Below are positions 28,351 through 42,578 of a stretch of DNA of 64,000 nt, one piece after another. The stretch spans positions 64,001 through 128,000 of the forward strand of contig JAQFVV010013394.1 in NCBI GenBank assembly GCA_028023455.1, given 5' to 3'. Source of the stretch: Epiperipatus broadwayi. Its lineage: Eukaryota > Onychophora > Udeonychophora > Euonychophora > Peripatidae. The notes below the pieces were generated by a model. The model was not told the DNA's origin and did not search any database. It was given only the letters and a program-made list of their open reading frames with translations. Every line of letters begins with the position of its first letter. The first letter of the stretch is position 1. Made by a program: the position numbers and the translations under genes.

Positions 28351-31300
28351 AATAATAGAAGTGATATTAGCAGCATATAATTATATATTAGTATGATACT
28401 ATCACATTTTTAATCTTTAAATAATTGTATATACTTTTAATTATATTTTTTGTAAAAAAACATAGTTGCATTATAGTTATTTAATATCGCTTTATCCTAA
28501 ATTGATTAAATGATTTTTGATTAATATATGTTAATTAAATATTTTCACGTCAATTGTCTCCTTTTATACTAGATAACTATTCCGAAACTATCCCTCCCAT
28601 ATTTTTTTCAATATTATTTTTCCATTAATGTCTTAAACTATATATTTTTAAATAAAAACTATAATATGTTTGATTTAATGTAAATAATGAGACAGAATTA
28701 AAAGAAAACAAGATTAAAATGAAACTAAAATGTATTGAAAGTTGTTATATGATTACAATCAGACAAATAAATGAAATCATTGCTTACAATGAAACAATTG
28801 ACTTATCTTTAAGACATAATGAATGTTTATGAGAGATAAATATCTTTCATAAAATATTTCAAACTATAACAGACGAAACTAAATTATAGTCCTATACTCC
28901 CAGAAGACTGTAAAGTTACAGGCCAGATTGATGATTAAAAGTAAAGAAAACTAAAAATCTCTTTTTAGATTTAGGCTGCGATTTGATGATGAGTTTTTAT
29001 TTAGGTACATACAGCTACAGATCACTTTGAAGTAAAGAAAAATATGTAGATAGTGCTTTTAAACAAACGTGATTGCAAAATGCCACCTTAAAATGTGTTA
29101 AAAGTTTTAATTTTAATTCTGAACCTTGTAACTTTTAATAAGTATATAGAAAATGAAATTTATCTTTTCTTTTGCTTGCAATTGTATTAAAACAATGGCT
29201 ATACACCGATGTAGGAATTAGTATATTTATTTATTCGTTGTTCTTGTTGTTGTTGTTTTTTAAAGTTTTTCTTTGGGAAAAAAAACAAACTTGGTGACAT
29301 GATAATAAAATTATTCTGATCAGATTGTAATTTAATGGTGGAACATCTCAAAGAAATCCAGATACAGTGATTATGTAATAAAATAAAAATAAAAATAATT
29401 TATATATATATTATTTTAGTTTTTACTATAGAACTCAAAATGTTAAGTAATCATGTTATTAAATGTCATATATATATATAACCTCAAGATATATCAGTGA
29501 TAAATCATCAATAGTGATTGGTCGATAGAGCAATTGCTTTTTTACCTTTTATTGTGAAAGATTTTTAAGAGTCAATAAACTAGTTTTTTTTTTTTTTTTA
29601 TGCGGAAGAAAATAATTATTAATTACGAGATATAGACATTAGTGTGTGTGTTTCTACATTAGGAAAGCTTATTATCAAATAGTAATAATAATAAAAAAAG
29701 TTCATGTACTTACATTTGACAAAAAAAAAAGTCGGTAGTCAATGAAAGAAAATTTATCTGATTTCATTTTATTTGTAGATGAGTCAAGATAAAAAAGAAT
29801 AATTTTCTTTTTTCTTTTTAGATGAATGTATTTAATCATCAATAAAATTTGCTCCGTAACGAGCTTCGGAAACGTTTTCAATAACTTGTCTAAAGATAAT
29901 ATTTTAAATTTCTGAAATGATTATCTTGATAAAGTAGACAAAAAAAAAAAAAAAGTCAGAAATTTGTCGTTAGACGATCTTTAGATATATATATATAATT
30001 ATTTTTAAAAATCTCAATTGCAAAACATCCATTCGTATTCCAAAACAAACAAGAAATAAGACAATACATTATATATTTAAAATGTTTGAAATAAATTTTG
30101 AACATATAATCAGAATATAATATTTATTGGTCTCCCCAGGGAAAAAAAACATACTACGCTGAACTTTTGTCTATTGATAAAGCTGAATATTTTTCTAAAG
30201 CTTTAGTCATGATTGTAATAACTCCGTTTTTGATGATATTAAAAGAAAAAAAAAATCCAACAGAAATTATTTTACATTAATAATTTTAAAGTTCAACAAT
30301 GTTATATCGAGGTTTCACAAATAGAGTGAATCATCAATACTTTTAACTAACGCTGAATGCTGAATAGATAAGACGCAGAGGCGTTGAGAAGTGAAATATC
30401 TGACATGAGAATATCTATGAATAAACAACAAACACTGCTTAATTACTGTTATTAAATTAGTACAAACCTACTAAGGTATTATGAATCTTTCATTGCCAAA
30501 TATAATCTCAATAAAAAACAGTGCATAGGGTTGTGAGTTATTGCAACTATAAGTACATATTTTTAAGTAGGCACTTAGTCTTTATGACTTCAATAACTTC
30601 ATTCTTTATCTCTTCTCCGAATTAATAAATGCAACATTGAGAAAGCAACGATGGCAATACTTTTAGAACACATACAAAGTTTGTTTTTTACTTTGTGCTA
30701 AACAATTCAATAACTAATCATTAAAAACTAATTTGTGTTAAAACATTTAGATTGACAAATGACAATATTTTTTGTATCCACGGAAATAAGAAGAAAAAAA
30801 TGCTCTAAGAATGGCTGGCTATTCTTATCCACATTTGCTAAATCCATTGCCTATAAAATTGCTTTTAAAAGTTGAATAAACATGAAAATAGTAATAATGA
30901 TCAATATTTAAAGTGTATATTTTTATTAAAGAGGAAGTTAAAGCTTTAGTTAATTAGAAATTTTCTCTTTGTGTGAATTCTTCAATATCTAATGATAGAC
31001 AAATATTTGAATCTAAGATTCTATCTAGAAATAAAATTTATTATAGCTATTTTTATGTGAAGCTTATCTTGGTTTTGTTAGAAAGAAAAACTGAACTAGT
31101 TCATTGACAATATTTTTATGCTTATTAAAAAAATATGAATCTTCATCAACAATGTAGATTTAAGTTTGAAAGCAGAAGTTTAGCAGTTGAATAGAAGTCT
31201 TAATATGGGGAATAGATTAAAAATGCAAAAAGCCAAACATGATCACTTTAGTTGTTTGTGAACACTCCTATTAAAATAAGGGACCAAATTTGTCAAAAAA

Positions 31301-31488
31301 TCTAAAGTGTCCTTTAAATTAAATCATTGAATATCATCTTTTTATATGATGATGGTAATAATGTTTCAAACATATATAAAGATAAAATTACAACATTCTG
31401 CATACTGTAGCAAAATTTGAGATATTTGTAAAATATTCTTTTTAATTATTAGTTTGAACTTGAAAAATATACATATTAAACCCTTCTA
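28351..31488. other. AT-rich stretch without recognised genes
   Basis: No frame above background. T or A homopolymers lie at about 29,585-29,600 and 29,941-29,955. Confidence 0.5.
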
Positions 31489-31491
31489 ATG

Positions 31492-31558
<67 letters not shown>

Positions 31559-31600
31559 TCATAGTAGTGGTAGTAGTAGTGGCAGTCATAGTAGTAGTAA

Positions 31601-31636
<36 letters not shown>

Positions 31637-31940
31637 CAGTAGTAGTAGTAGTAGTGGTAATAGTAGCAGTGGTAGTAGTAGTAGTAGTAGTAGTAATAGC
31701 AATAGCAGCAGCAGCAATAGTAGTAATAGTAATGGTAATAATGGTAATTGTGCTTGTAGTGGTGATGGTAGATTTAATGGTGTCAGAAGGAGTATGGGCA
31801 ACTGTTGCTGTGACATTAGTGGTAGCAGTGATGGTAGTAGTAGTTGTGACAGTGGAAATGGGATGGGTGATGTGTGATGGTAGTGGTAGTTGATGTTGTA
31901 GTGGTAGTAGTTGTAATAGTAGTAGGGGGAAGTAATAGTA
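31489..31940. repeat. (AAT)n passing into decayed (AGT)n
   Basis: A clean AAT run of about 65 bp is followed by about 380 bp of AGT/GGT/AAT triplets with increasing substitutions. The long V- or L-rich frames on both strands are artefacts. Confidence 0.93.
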
Positions 31941-32689
31941 GTAATATTTTGCACATATATGCTGTCATTCTCCATGTTGAATGGTGAGTGGCATTCAATC
32001 AAAACATACAATTTTTAATATAATATTGGATATAATTTGATTAGTTTCACTGTAGATTTAAAATAATGCCTTGATAAATAGAATATTAAGCCAATTGTCC
32101 CCATGATCTTAATCGCTATTGATAATATAAGTATTCTCATGAAAAATTAAAAAAATAAATAAATAGGACAAACCAAAATAAATATTAAAAGCAGTTTCAG
32201 ATATAATGATAAAACTGTACATATTTTAGTAAGATAGATTTGAACAAAACTGAACACTTTATTATTCTTATCTAAATCTACTAAATTAAATAATTTAGGA
32301 ATTTTAATTCTCTCTTTGTTATATGTGATATGAGAATGATCAATTTAAAATTTAAATGTTATTAATTTTAATAGATAAAATATTAATATATTATTTGGTA
32401 TCAAAATAAGAATAAATAATTGCATATTTAGCTTTATAATAAAATTTATTTTAATAAGTTTTATTTATGTAAAATGTGATATAGTATGGATGATTTTGCC
32501 AAGCAGTAAGCAACAAAGAGAACTTTATCATCTGAATGAAATTTATTGATGTGACAACATGACATAAATTTTATGAAAAAATTGTGGTTAAGAGAAAAAA
32601 AAATCAAATTTACATTATTTTTAAACTATGTGTTTCACAGTACAAAAACAAGTACTCATTAAAAAATCACCCAAAAAAGGATTAAATAA
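31941..32689. other. AT-rich stretch, nothing recognised
   Basis: No frame or repeat family recognised. Confidence 0.55.
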
Positions 32690-32830
32690 AATAATAAAAA
32701 AAAAAAAAAAAAAAAAATAAATTAATTATTTTCTTTAAAAAAAAATATTTTTTTATTAAAAAAAAAAAATTTAATTTAAAAAAAATTTAAAAAAATAACC
32801 AAACACCCTTAAAAAAAAATATTATATTTA
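32690..32830. repeat. A/T homopolymer-rich block
   Basis: A succession of long A and T runs with almost no G or C, directly before repeat R copy 2. It could be genuine low-complexity DNA or a poorly resolved consensus. Confidence 0.8.
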
Positions 32831-32849
32831 AAAATATCTCCATCATAAA

Positions 32850-34640
32850 ATATATATATATATTAATATCCGAAAATGGACTCCGTAACTCACTACGGCG
32901 CCACTAGCATTTGAACCTAGAAAATTTATAAGTAAGAACGTAGTAAAAAAAATATATTTTTTTCCTTTAAATTTTCATCCGTCTTACCCACACTCTCAGT
33001 GGAATAGCAGAGATAAATAATATAAGATCTTATCTAATTAGATTTCAACATTAAAAAATAAATAAAATAAGCCACTGCCAGTAATTAACATACAAACATT
33101 TATTTATGCACATATATATAAGATTTAAAATTATTTTAGTATTAGTTTACATTTTAACATTTAACATTATTTTTAACTTTGATACTGATTTTAATTTACC
33201 TTTAATTACTATTATATTCTAATTTTACATTTTAATTAAGTTCCACAGATGGGATTATAAATTTTATAATAAGTTGCTATAGATCTTACATGATACACGT
33301 AAACATTCCAAGTAAACATAGCGATCAAAATATAAAATTATTGATTACTGACAATGCGGAGGGAAATTTATAGTAACCCAATAGTATTCACCATAAGATA
33401 CTTGCATTGTCACCAATAACTTAAAAGACATCCGAATAAATACATTTTAGATACTCACCGTAAGGTATCATTATTTATCGAATGTCTATATATTTTGATC
33501 AAATATGAAAACGCAAAACATACTTAACCGATAAACAATCCATGCAAGCGTTTATAAACAACTTAAATTTAATGCATTTTTATTTAGGGTCGAGCATGAA
33601 TACTACATAGATTTGCATTGAAATTAAAATATTCTATCCCTATTTAACCTTAGACTAAAATTCGCAGTCAAACTGGCATCAATCCATCTGATACATCGAT
33701 GTATTCAATGTAATACGAAATACGGCAGCACCAAAAGAATTAAGAAAATATATTGACTCTCAATCAGATAGGAATATTACATCTATCTAACGAGAAGAAC
33801 AATAAAAAAAACTCCATAGAAAGAACCGTCCCGTCTTATAATTCCTTCCATAGGCAAACGGGGAGGCCGAATATAAACGATTCTGCCCGACAACTCCGAT
33901 TACATCTACTAACCACATCAATATATCCAATCCATTGACCCAATCTAACAACGACATAAATAACCTAAGATTACCCTCCCCTAATATAACTTTACGAATT
34001 TATACAGCCATTCACGCCCGACTTAAGTTTAACATTTTTATAATTAATTTAACGGAAAACAAAAATCATAATAAAACTTAAAAGAACAAAAAATAAATAA
34101 ATGGAAATGATTTTACAAAATAAATACATTAAATAAAATTATAACTAATTAAAAATAGTATCTCAGATAGAATAATATTCAATTATTTAAATCTGGAAAG
34201 TTTTAATTTCTGTTCATAAATTTTAAAGTTCTTACTTATTTAAATAGTTCATCTTCATATTCCTCCGTTTGAACGTGAATTCCCACATCGTCCGAAGATT
34301 GACCCTGTTGCCATTTATTTATCCATCCGGAGATTTTTTAGTGTAGTTGGTCCTCAATGTAGAAACGATCTCATTTTTCTTCCTTTCTTAGCAGAACTGA
34401 AGGGATAAGGCGCTTTTTCAATCCACTCACACTAACACCTAGCTGTTACATCGTAATAATCATCAATAACTAGTCACTGATTAATAATTTCCAAATTTTC
34501 CTTTTATATTAATGTGAAGGATTGAATTTACATTACGTCACCGATGCGATTCCTTTCCCGGTCCGATTCCATAGGGATTTCTTTTTATTTGCTAACAGTT
34601 TCTATTGTTTTCTTATCTGACCGGTTTTTACATTTAAATG
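32850..34640 (-). repeat. Unrecognised long repeat R, minus-strand copy
   Basis: Inverted counterpart of 19.7-21.6 kb. The shared order of blocks runs from the ttctaggttcaaatgctag end (about 32,910), through aagccactgccagtaa (33,069), gcagtcaaactggcatcaatc (about 33,665), the tccatag..ctatgga region (33,810-33,850) and ccattcacgcccgac (34,010), to weaker similarity up to about 34,330. The part from 34,330 to 34,640 is GC-richer and may be an extension lost or diverged in the other copy. No protein recognised. Confidence 0.65.
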
Positions 34641-34910
34641 CCAAGCTGGTTTACATTTAACTAATTAACAATCATTTCCATTTCTGATTAATTAACCTGT
34701 TTTCCAAATCAAAAATATATTTAAAGATAAATTTAAAGATAAATTTCATCTCCAAATCTTTTAAAATTTAGTTTTAAAAACTTTTTCTTTAAAAAGTTTA
34801 TTTTAACAATTTTTCATTATCTGTGCGATTTAATTAATATATAAGAGTTTAGATGATATTTAATTTCCATTTAATCTTAAAGAAAATACAACCTTATTTC
34901 TCACAATAAA

Positions 34911-35215
34911 ATTAAATAATATAATATATATATATATATATTATTATAAAAAAAATAATAATTAAATACAAATAAAAAAAACAAAAAGTATAAATATTAA
35001 AAATAATTTTTCTCTCCTCTTCCTCCCCTTTTCTCGGGGCCGGCCCGGACAAAAAACAGAAAATCAAACCCATCCTTTTTTTGGTTGTTTTTTTTTTTTT
35101 TTTTAACCCCCCCACCATCCCAACCAACCCCCCCATCACAACAACAGTCTGTATTATTTTACACACATATGGGGTTCCTCCTGATTTATCCACTTTTCCC
35201 TAAGAGCAAAGTTGA
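34911..35215. repeat. Odd low-complexity block with G/C and homopolymer runs
   Basis: (TA)n, then A-rich sequence, then pyrimidine-rich ctcctcttcctcccc, a short self-complementary ggggccggcccgg-type core near 35,036, then long T and C runs. Its composition is unlike anything else in the window. The 93-codon minus-strand frame here is an artefact. Confidence 0.6.
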
Positions 35216-37445
35216 CTAGTGGTTTTCATAAATTATGTATAGTCACACTGGGTTAGATTATGGGATTATTTGCCATTGTCATATGATCAGCTTCTTTAAT
35301 TTTTTTTCTTTGTAATCCAATAATTTTGTATTTTTCCAATTGAACATCTGTTCATTGGCACATATATGTTCTGCTACCTTAGACCATTTATTTTCTCTTT
35401 TCTAATCATCAGTTTGTGTTCTTGCAAGTGCTTTTCAATGTGATGTCTGGTCTCACAAATATATGTTCTTCAAAATTCACATCATATTTCATAGATGCAG
35501 TATTTCCTTTTCATCATTTCAAGTTTAAGCTTTGTAGATGTTAGAATTCCTTGTAGGGTGGTATAGCTCTGGAAAGTTGTTCTGATGTTATATTGATTGT
35601 GTATTTTCCTTAATTTGTCTGCTATTTTTGGAATGTATGGGTACATTACAGTACCAATAATTGTCTTTTCTCTTGATGGTTTATTTGTCTATTTAATGTT
35701 TTCTTAATAATGCTGATTACATAAGAGTTTGTTCTATATAGATCTTTTCTTTTTCCTAATCATTGGTTTTTGAACAAACTTCTTTTGCTCTGTTCCATAG
35801 TGATGGTACAACTCCATGTTTTGAGTTTCTGGTGTGATTGGATATATAGGCTATGTATTTTCCTGTATGTATAGGTTTTCTGTAAACTGTAGTTTTGATT
35901 TTGCCATGAGGGAGCCTTGTTACAAGAACATTTAAGAATGCCAATTTTAATTTTTGTTCTGATTCTGTTGTAAATTTAATTGAAGGGGACATATTGTTGA
36001 TGTGTTTTGAGAATGTTTATAGCAATGCTTCACCATGTGGCCATACAACAAATGTATCAACCACATAGCAAAGCTAAACTTTAGGTGGATATAAAGTGGT
36101 GTTTTATGGCTAATGTTTCAAGTTCTTCCATGTAAGTATTGCTAATCAGTGGAGACAATGGTGATCCCATAGTCATTCTTTGATTTTGTTTGAAGAATTA
36201 TGTGTTATATTGAAAGTAAGTTGTTTTTATGCAGAATGTTAATAGTTCCATTTTACTATCAACAGGAAGAGCTTTTGTGGTTTGTAAACTATTATCATCA
36301 TTTAATCTTTTCATTACAATAGACAATACTTCTTCACATGGTACATTCATAAATAAACCTTCAACTTCAAAGCTTACCAGTAAGTCAGTTCTTTCAATTT
36401 TCATGTTCTTGATTAATTATACAAAGTATCTAGAATCCCTGACAAATGACTGGGTCTTGTATGCCAAAGGGCTTAGAACTTTGAGAAGAAATATTGCCAA
36501 ATTTTAGCAAGGTGAATCTCTAGAACTAACAATAGGTCTTAATGGAACTTGATCCATATGAATTTTTGGTAGACCATAAAGATGAGGAATTTTGCTGAAA
36601 TATCATGTTATTATTTTTTTTTCTGAATCGGTGAAGTATTTGTGATGCTTTCTGAGTAATGCTTGTAACATTGTTTTTGTACTCATTATTGGAATTTTTG
36701 CCACTTTTCTATATTGGCTTGCTGTGAGAAGTTTTTGTATTTTGTTATCATAATCAGCTGTATCCATTACAAATGTTGCATTGTCTTTGTCACCAGGGAG
36801 AATAATTAAAGATTTTTCTACTTTGAGAGATTTAATTATTTCCATCTCACCATAATATATGTTTGAATTCAATTTTTGTTGCTTGTCAAGTATCCTTTTT
36901 AGTCTCCAGAATAATTATGCTGCTTTTTCTAAAGACAATTTTTGAGTGATTTCCTCAGTTGCTGCCATTATATCTAATAAATAGATATTAGATGGTGTTA
37001 TGGCAAAGCTTAATATTTTTTTAACAACAGAAATTTTAGTATCTGTTAGATGTTTAGAACTGAGATTTTTAAAAGATGAAGTTGGTATATGTTTGGTACA
37101 TTATAATTTTCAATATGCCCATGCAGGTTAGCAAGTTTCTTCTTTTGGCATTCTTTAATTTTTACATCTAATGTAGAAGGTGATTTTCTTCCTGCTTGAG
37201 AAACTTTCATATTGTCTTCATCAGTATGTTTATTTTTTAGAAAACATTCTACATTATTAACAGAATGCAATGTTTGATCCTTAGAACACTTTTGAGCATT
37301 TATTCTTTCTATTAACAGAGCTTTACTTACTCTCTGAGTAATTTTCTCCACTATCTGAGAGAGAGTTGGAGGTTTTAGTTGCAAACCTTTAGGAATTATC
37401 CCTTCAGAAATATATAACAAAAGTTGTAAAACCTCATGCATAAGA
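35216..37445 (-). mobile_element. PLE family B, nearly full length, dead
   Basis: Minus-strand order: an N-terminal part at 37,441-37,046 (SEGIIPKGLQLK, KKLANLHGHIENYNVP); 36,872-36,603 (SLIILPGDKDNATFVMDTAD, the DKGNATVVMD motif); motif A at about 36,400 (LLVSFEVEGLFMNVP, Asp replaced by Glu); motif B near 36,165 (GSPLSPLISNTYMEELE in another frame); motif C near 36,060 (CYVVDTFVVWPHGEALL, first Asp of YVDD lost); 35,992-35,756 (KLAFLNVLVTRLPHGKI, TTVYRKPIHTGKYIAYISNH); and a GIY-YIG end near 35,460-35,380 (YICETRHHIEKHLQEHKLM). Stops and shifts break it between most blocks, and both catalytic RT Asp positions are changed. It belongs to a different PLE lineage from families A, C, D and E. 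Confidence 0.87.
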
Positions 37446-38265
37446 AAATAAATAAAAAGTTACCCAGTGTAATTGATTATTTTTCAATATTTTTGCATAT
37501 TTATAAAATATTGCATTTTTATAGATCCATTCATAAAATAAAGCACTCTAACCAACTGTGGCAAATGCAGAATGGAAATGAAAATTTTTATGCTCTACTT
37601 TACAAGACAAATAAATGGTCTTAAAGTTAATCATTAATGTATTTATCTAAAATATATTGTATTCACATTATGATTGGGGTAAGGGTGATACTTGAAAATC
37701 AAAATATAATATTAGAAAATATCTGTGTCAATAAAAAAAATTAGACGGCTATATTCTTTTAAGAGTGGTCATTTATTATGTTTATTGGTGATTAGATATA
37801 ATGAACATCATGTAATAAATTAATATGTACATCTTGAATTACATTTATAAACATGTAAATATATTATATTTTCTAAAATCTTTTTAATTTTTATTATGTG
37901 GATAAAATAGTGAAAAATATTTCTTTGGAAAATTGTATCCATAACAATATTAATAATACTAGTTAATTAATTTCAAGTATAAAATTAAAATGTGGCAATT
38001 ATTGATTAATTTTTAAAGACAAATTATTATTTTTTCATATCTGCTATATTATAGTGACAGAACTGCAAATTGTGAGCTATCTTTGGCTTCCAAAGCTATT
38101 TTGCAATGTTCCTAAGGCAATATTGTTTTTATTACCATTTCTTTTTAATGTGTTGTTAATAATCTATAAACATCTTAATATGTACTAATTTTATAGGTTT
38201 TTACATTTTGTGAATAGATGAAACATTAAATTATTAGATTTTGAATAGTATTGCTAGATGAACAA
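37446..38265. other. AT-rich stretch, nothing recognised
   Basis: No gene or repeat family recognised. It may contain the 5' untranslated end of PLE family B. Confidence 0.5.
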
Positions 38266-38332
38266 GCAAAATACTCCATACAGCTTGAGCAAGCCTAAGA
38301 AAATGGTGATCATGTGATGTTTAATGGTTTAA
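38266..38332 (+). repeat. Rz3 tail scrap with an internal inversion
   Basis: caaaatactccatacag matches Rz3 read on the minus strand, and the following aaatggtgatcatgtgatgttt matches the Rz3 end read on the plus strand. Two pieces of the Rz3 3' region are thus joined in opposite orientation. Too short to hold a hammerhead. Confidence 0.5.
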
Positions 38333-41165
38333 TATTGCTAGATGAATTGTTAACTAGCATTAATTATTGTATTTTGTTTTTAAAAAGTGTTTCAGATTAT
38401 TTGATAGCTTAAGTTACTTTCACCCAAATTAGTTCCAAAAGTGATTACATCCATTATTACATTAAATAATATGATGAACATTAAAAGTGCATAAAAATAA
38501 TAAATGCAGCTCTCATTACTGAATAACTTATTTAATCTCCTATATAATGTCCATTTCATTTTCATAATTGTCTACCATAAAATTAAATATAAGTTCTTAT
38601 TTTTGTCTATTTTTAATAGAAGTTCAACTTACCTTATTTATTTATTTAATAACTTCCAATTATTAAATATAAAAGTTAAAATATATGCTTACTTGAGACA
38701 TTATTGTAAATGAAAAATGATCAAGATTATAAAAATTTGATTAATCAAAATAGAAATGTATTTCACAAACATTAAAAGGTTAAACAACAGCGATCATAAA
38801 GAGAAAGAAAGAGTATGTAGGATGAGTAAATTATCAAATATAAAATTTTGCAGGGTATATTCACTTAAATTGCATAAATATTTATGAAACTCATTTGTAA
38901 AGAAAGAACAAAACTTGAATAAAAAGTAACATCATTGTTGAATTTAACTGAATGCTTTTTAGACATTGATAAATTTCAGGAACATATGTTATTCTATTTA
39001 ATCTGTATAAATTGTTAATTTATTAGTGAAATTTTATTTTTCTATTAAACTGCATAAATGCCAATGAAGTAATCTAATGAACTATTAGTGAATAGCAAAC
39101 TGAAACTATATTAAAAATATGTTTTTTTGTTTTTTTTTTCAATTTTTTGAATTAAGAATGATTTTGTGGTAATGCAAAAATAAATAAATTAGTCCAGTGT
39201 AATATTAATAGTGTTTAACATGCTTTTTATATGTATTTTTAAAAATAATTCAAGATTCAAAATGAAAGAAACACTTTTAGTATTCTTGTATGTGAAATGT
39301 ATATACAATAGTTTCCATTTATTACTTTACAAAAAAGTCAACATTATTAATTTATTTTAATTATATGACATTCATTTGAGAAAAAAAGTCTCTAAAATAG
39401 AAACAGGATATCCAATTAAGAGTATGAAGTTCATTTACATAATTTTTTTTTATTGTGAAATATACACATTTTCTGATTAAAAGATTCCTTTAGTAAACAT
39501 TGCCATTATTATTCATCATTTTCATATATATTTTTAGAAATGAACTTTTATTTATTTATTTTATGAAATCTTTTTATGTCATTGTAATTTCATTATTTAT
39601 AATTATCATGTTGTTAATAATACTCATGTAAATGAATTAAATGCTTGAAATATATATTGTTCTTATTATGTGTTTTGATCTTTTAATTTAAATAGGCCAA
39701 AGTAAACATAGACAAATTAATTAATGAAATTTCTAAGGAGATACTAAGTCATATAAATAACATCTTTTAAATAATACCAACTAAAAAAATTTTTGTATAA
39801 CTTCCATTAATGGTTAAACCATGACATATAAACCAATATATTAAAACAAAAAATAATGTTTCCATAAAATTTTATTATAGGTCACAATATGTGTACATGA
39901 AAAAATAATAATAAAACAATCTGGATGAATATTAATCTTTATGACATTTCATTTGTGGCTTATACTATAAAACATTTTAATTTTATGGCAAAATATTAAT
40001 GTGTCCATGGTAAATTATTCTCTAAAGTCATATAAACTCCCATGATGGACAATAAATATTTATAGTAACTTCAAAACTAGGAGGCTAAATTATAATTCAT
40101 ACTTTATTTTTCTAATATAAATATATAATGATAATTTTACATTTCATATCTCAAATAATTCCTTATCAAAATTTGAACATTCATCAAATACATATAATAT
40201 TATTAATGAAATGTGAAGTATTTTTTTGATTATTAAATGTTAATTAAAATAAATTATCAATACTTTATATTTTCTTTCTTTTTAAATACTAAGTAGCATG
40301 GATTTTTCATTTATATACCTTAAATATCTCTATAAATTTTCAAGATTAATAATACCTACAATTATTTTGCAATTGACAATTAATGTGAATAATTTATAAA
40401 AATATACACTTATTTACTATAATTTTTTCCTCACAACAAATTTTTATTTCTACATACTCTTATAAACAATTTATGCAGTAACATTGATTAACATTTACCT
40501 TTAATAATTAACAGCTTAAATTTAATTTAAAGTATAATTTAGATGATTTATAATGTGAATATTTTATTATCTGCTAGACTATTTATTATTTATGAGACAA
40601 ATCATACATTTTATAAAGTAAAAATCATTAGTAAATTATCTAAAATTACTGAAAATAGAACATAATTTTTTTTCAATTTTTGCTTTGAAATTTTCTAAAT
40701 GACCACTATAATACATTGCTATGCTGAAGACTAAACATTAAAGTCTATGAATCTAACAAAAATTATCTTTTTTACATTTATAAATGACATAAAATTGTAA
40801 TGATTTCAATAATTGCAAATAATGTTATACCTTGCCAAATATGTAATAGTAAAAAAAAAAAAAAAAAACATTCACAGAGCAAACAAATTCAGATACATTA
40901 CCATGATAATTTTACAAGCTAGATTATTAAAAAATCATTTAAATGAACTTATAAATAATGACATTTTTGTTATATTAATGACAATTTATTTTATATGATA
41001 AGAAGTGATCTTTTATCTAATAAAATAATTGGCATTGCAAGAATACAAAGCAGGACATTATTAGCAAGTCCATTCAAATGATTATTTGAAGATTTAACTT
41101 GTAAATTAAACATGGTATCAAAATATATTAATTTTATATTTGATATCTAATAATATATATCAAAT
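38333..41165. other. AT-rich stretch without recognised genes
   Basis: No frame above background; the 69-codon frame at 38,504-38,713 is unsupported. No repeat family recognised. Confidence 0.5.
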
Positions 41166-41176
41166 CTTGATATCTA

Positions 41177-41220
<44 letters not shown>

Positions 41221-41226
41221 CTGTGT
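41166..41226. repeat. (TA)n/(GT)n microsatellite beside a short direct repeat
   Basis: TA repeats pass into GT repeats. Just upstream, a ttgatatctaat-type motif occurs twice. Confidence 0.9.
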
Positions 41227-42479
41227 GTATGCACTTATGTGAATTATTTCTGGATTTTAAGAATGTATAAAAAAATTATTATATAATATACAAATTACTA
41301 TTTATATACGAATAATTTAAAATTATATAAGAAATATATAAAATTAAATATGTGCTAGATGTTTTTTTTTTTTTTAAATCAAAGTTTTAATAAAATTTGT
41401 AAATAAATTAATGCAAAATAAATGACAGTTTTTGTTTGAGACTTTATTTCTGATAGAGCTTACAGATGCAAATTATGTCAGTCAACCCTAATAGTAGTTT
41501 TATATTTTGTAAATGATGTTTACATATAACTTCTTACTCATGGCCACTTTTAATTTTCAATATGAACTATTTTTTTTTATATTTTAAATATATTTTTCTA
41601 ATAAAAAATATTTCATTTTCACACGTCGAATGTTACTTTATAGTACATTACTAATTTAGTATTTAACAAATGTGTATTTACACTGGGGATTGAAAGTATA
41701 TGGAGGACATTGATCAAAGGCAAGTACCTTCATTATTCAGACATGATTTCTGCTTTACGAAAATGAATATTTTAGTCAGCATTTCGTTTTCCATACTTGT
41801 AATTTTCATTTACATATATATGTATGTAGCTATATATTTTTTTTCTATAAGTTAAGTCCAAAGAAATAACTCCAAACAATTTTTATCTTTTAAATCATCA
41901 ATTTTAATCAATTAAAACCAACTAATGAAAATAAAATAATTTTATATAGTTTTGATCAGACTATAGTAATTTGATCACAAAAATTTACCAACCTGTTTAA
42001 ATAATCAAAATATGTAACAATAGGAAAATAGAAAAAAAAAAATTAGTAATAAAAAAAATACCTTGTTTAATTTTTAAACTCTTAACAAAAATAAATTCAA
42101 ACTATTTTGAAAAACAAAAAGCAAATATCTTTATTATAAAGTTGTTTGATTATAGATTAACCTAAAATTGTTATTTATTTTAATTAACTAAATCTTATTT
42201 TCCAAAACTTTTTTTAAAAATTATTTAATGAAAATAATCTTAATATCATAAAAAAAATAATTTTGTATTTCATTTCTAACTGTAACTAAAAAGAAAAAGA
42301 ATTAAACCAATTTTATTTAGCTCAAAGATTGTTTTCTTTAAAAAAAAAGGCTTTTATTAAAAAAAATGTTTTAAAAACGAACTTGATTTGGTTATTGAAT
42401 AGGCAAAACAAATATGTTAATGTTTATTTATTAAATAAATATTAAAATACAAATGTAATGTAAATAATTAACCTACATG
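41227..42479. other. AT-rich stretch, nothing recognised
   Basis: No gene recognised. Confidence 0.5.
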
Positions 42480-42578
42480 TAATTAAAGGGGATTTGAAGC
42501 CAGACTTCCAAGATCTATTGGTTGTAGTGGATAGCTGTGGGGAGGTTAGAAGCTGGGTTCGATATCCCTTTAATTCTT
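42480..42578 (+). repeat. Short foldback with tRNA-like A and B boxes
   Basis: The ends aattaaagggga and atccctttaatt are inverted complements apart from one extra G. Between them lie TGGTTGTAGTGG, close to a polymerase III A box, and GGGTTCGATATCCC, close to a B box, about 50 bp apart. The length (about 95 bp) and foldback ends suggest a small tRNA-derived repeat. The cloverleaf is incomplete, so I do not call it a tRNA gene. Confidence 0.5.

Noticed and set aside
31489-32011. Val-rich and Leu-rich frames on both strands
   Set aside because: Artefacts of decayed AGT/AAT trinucleotide repeats.
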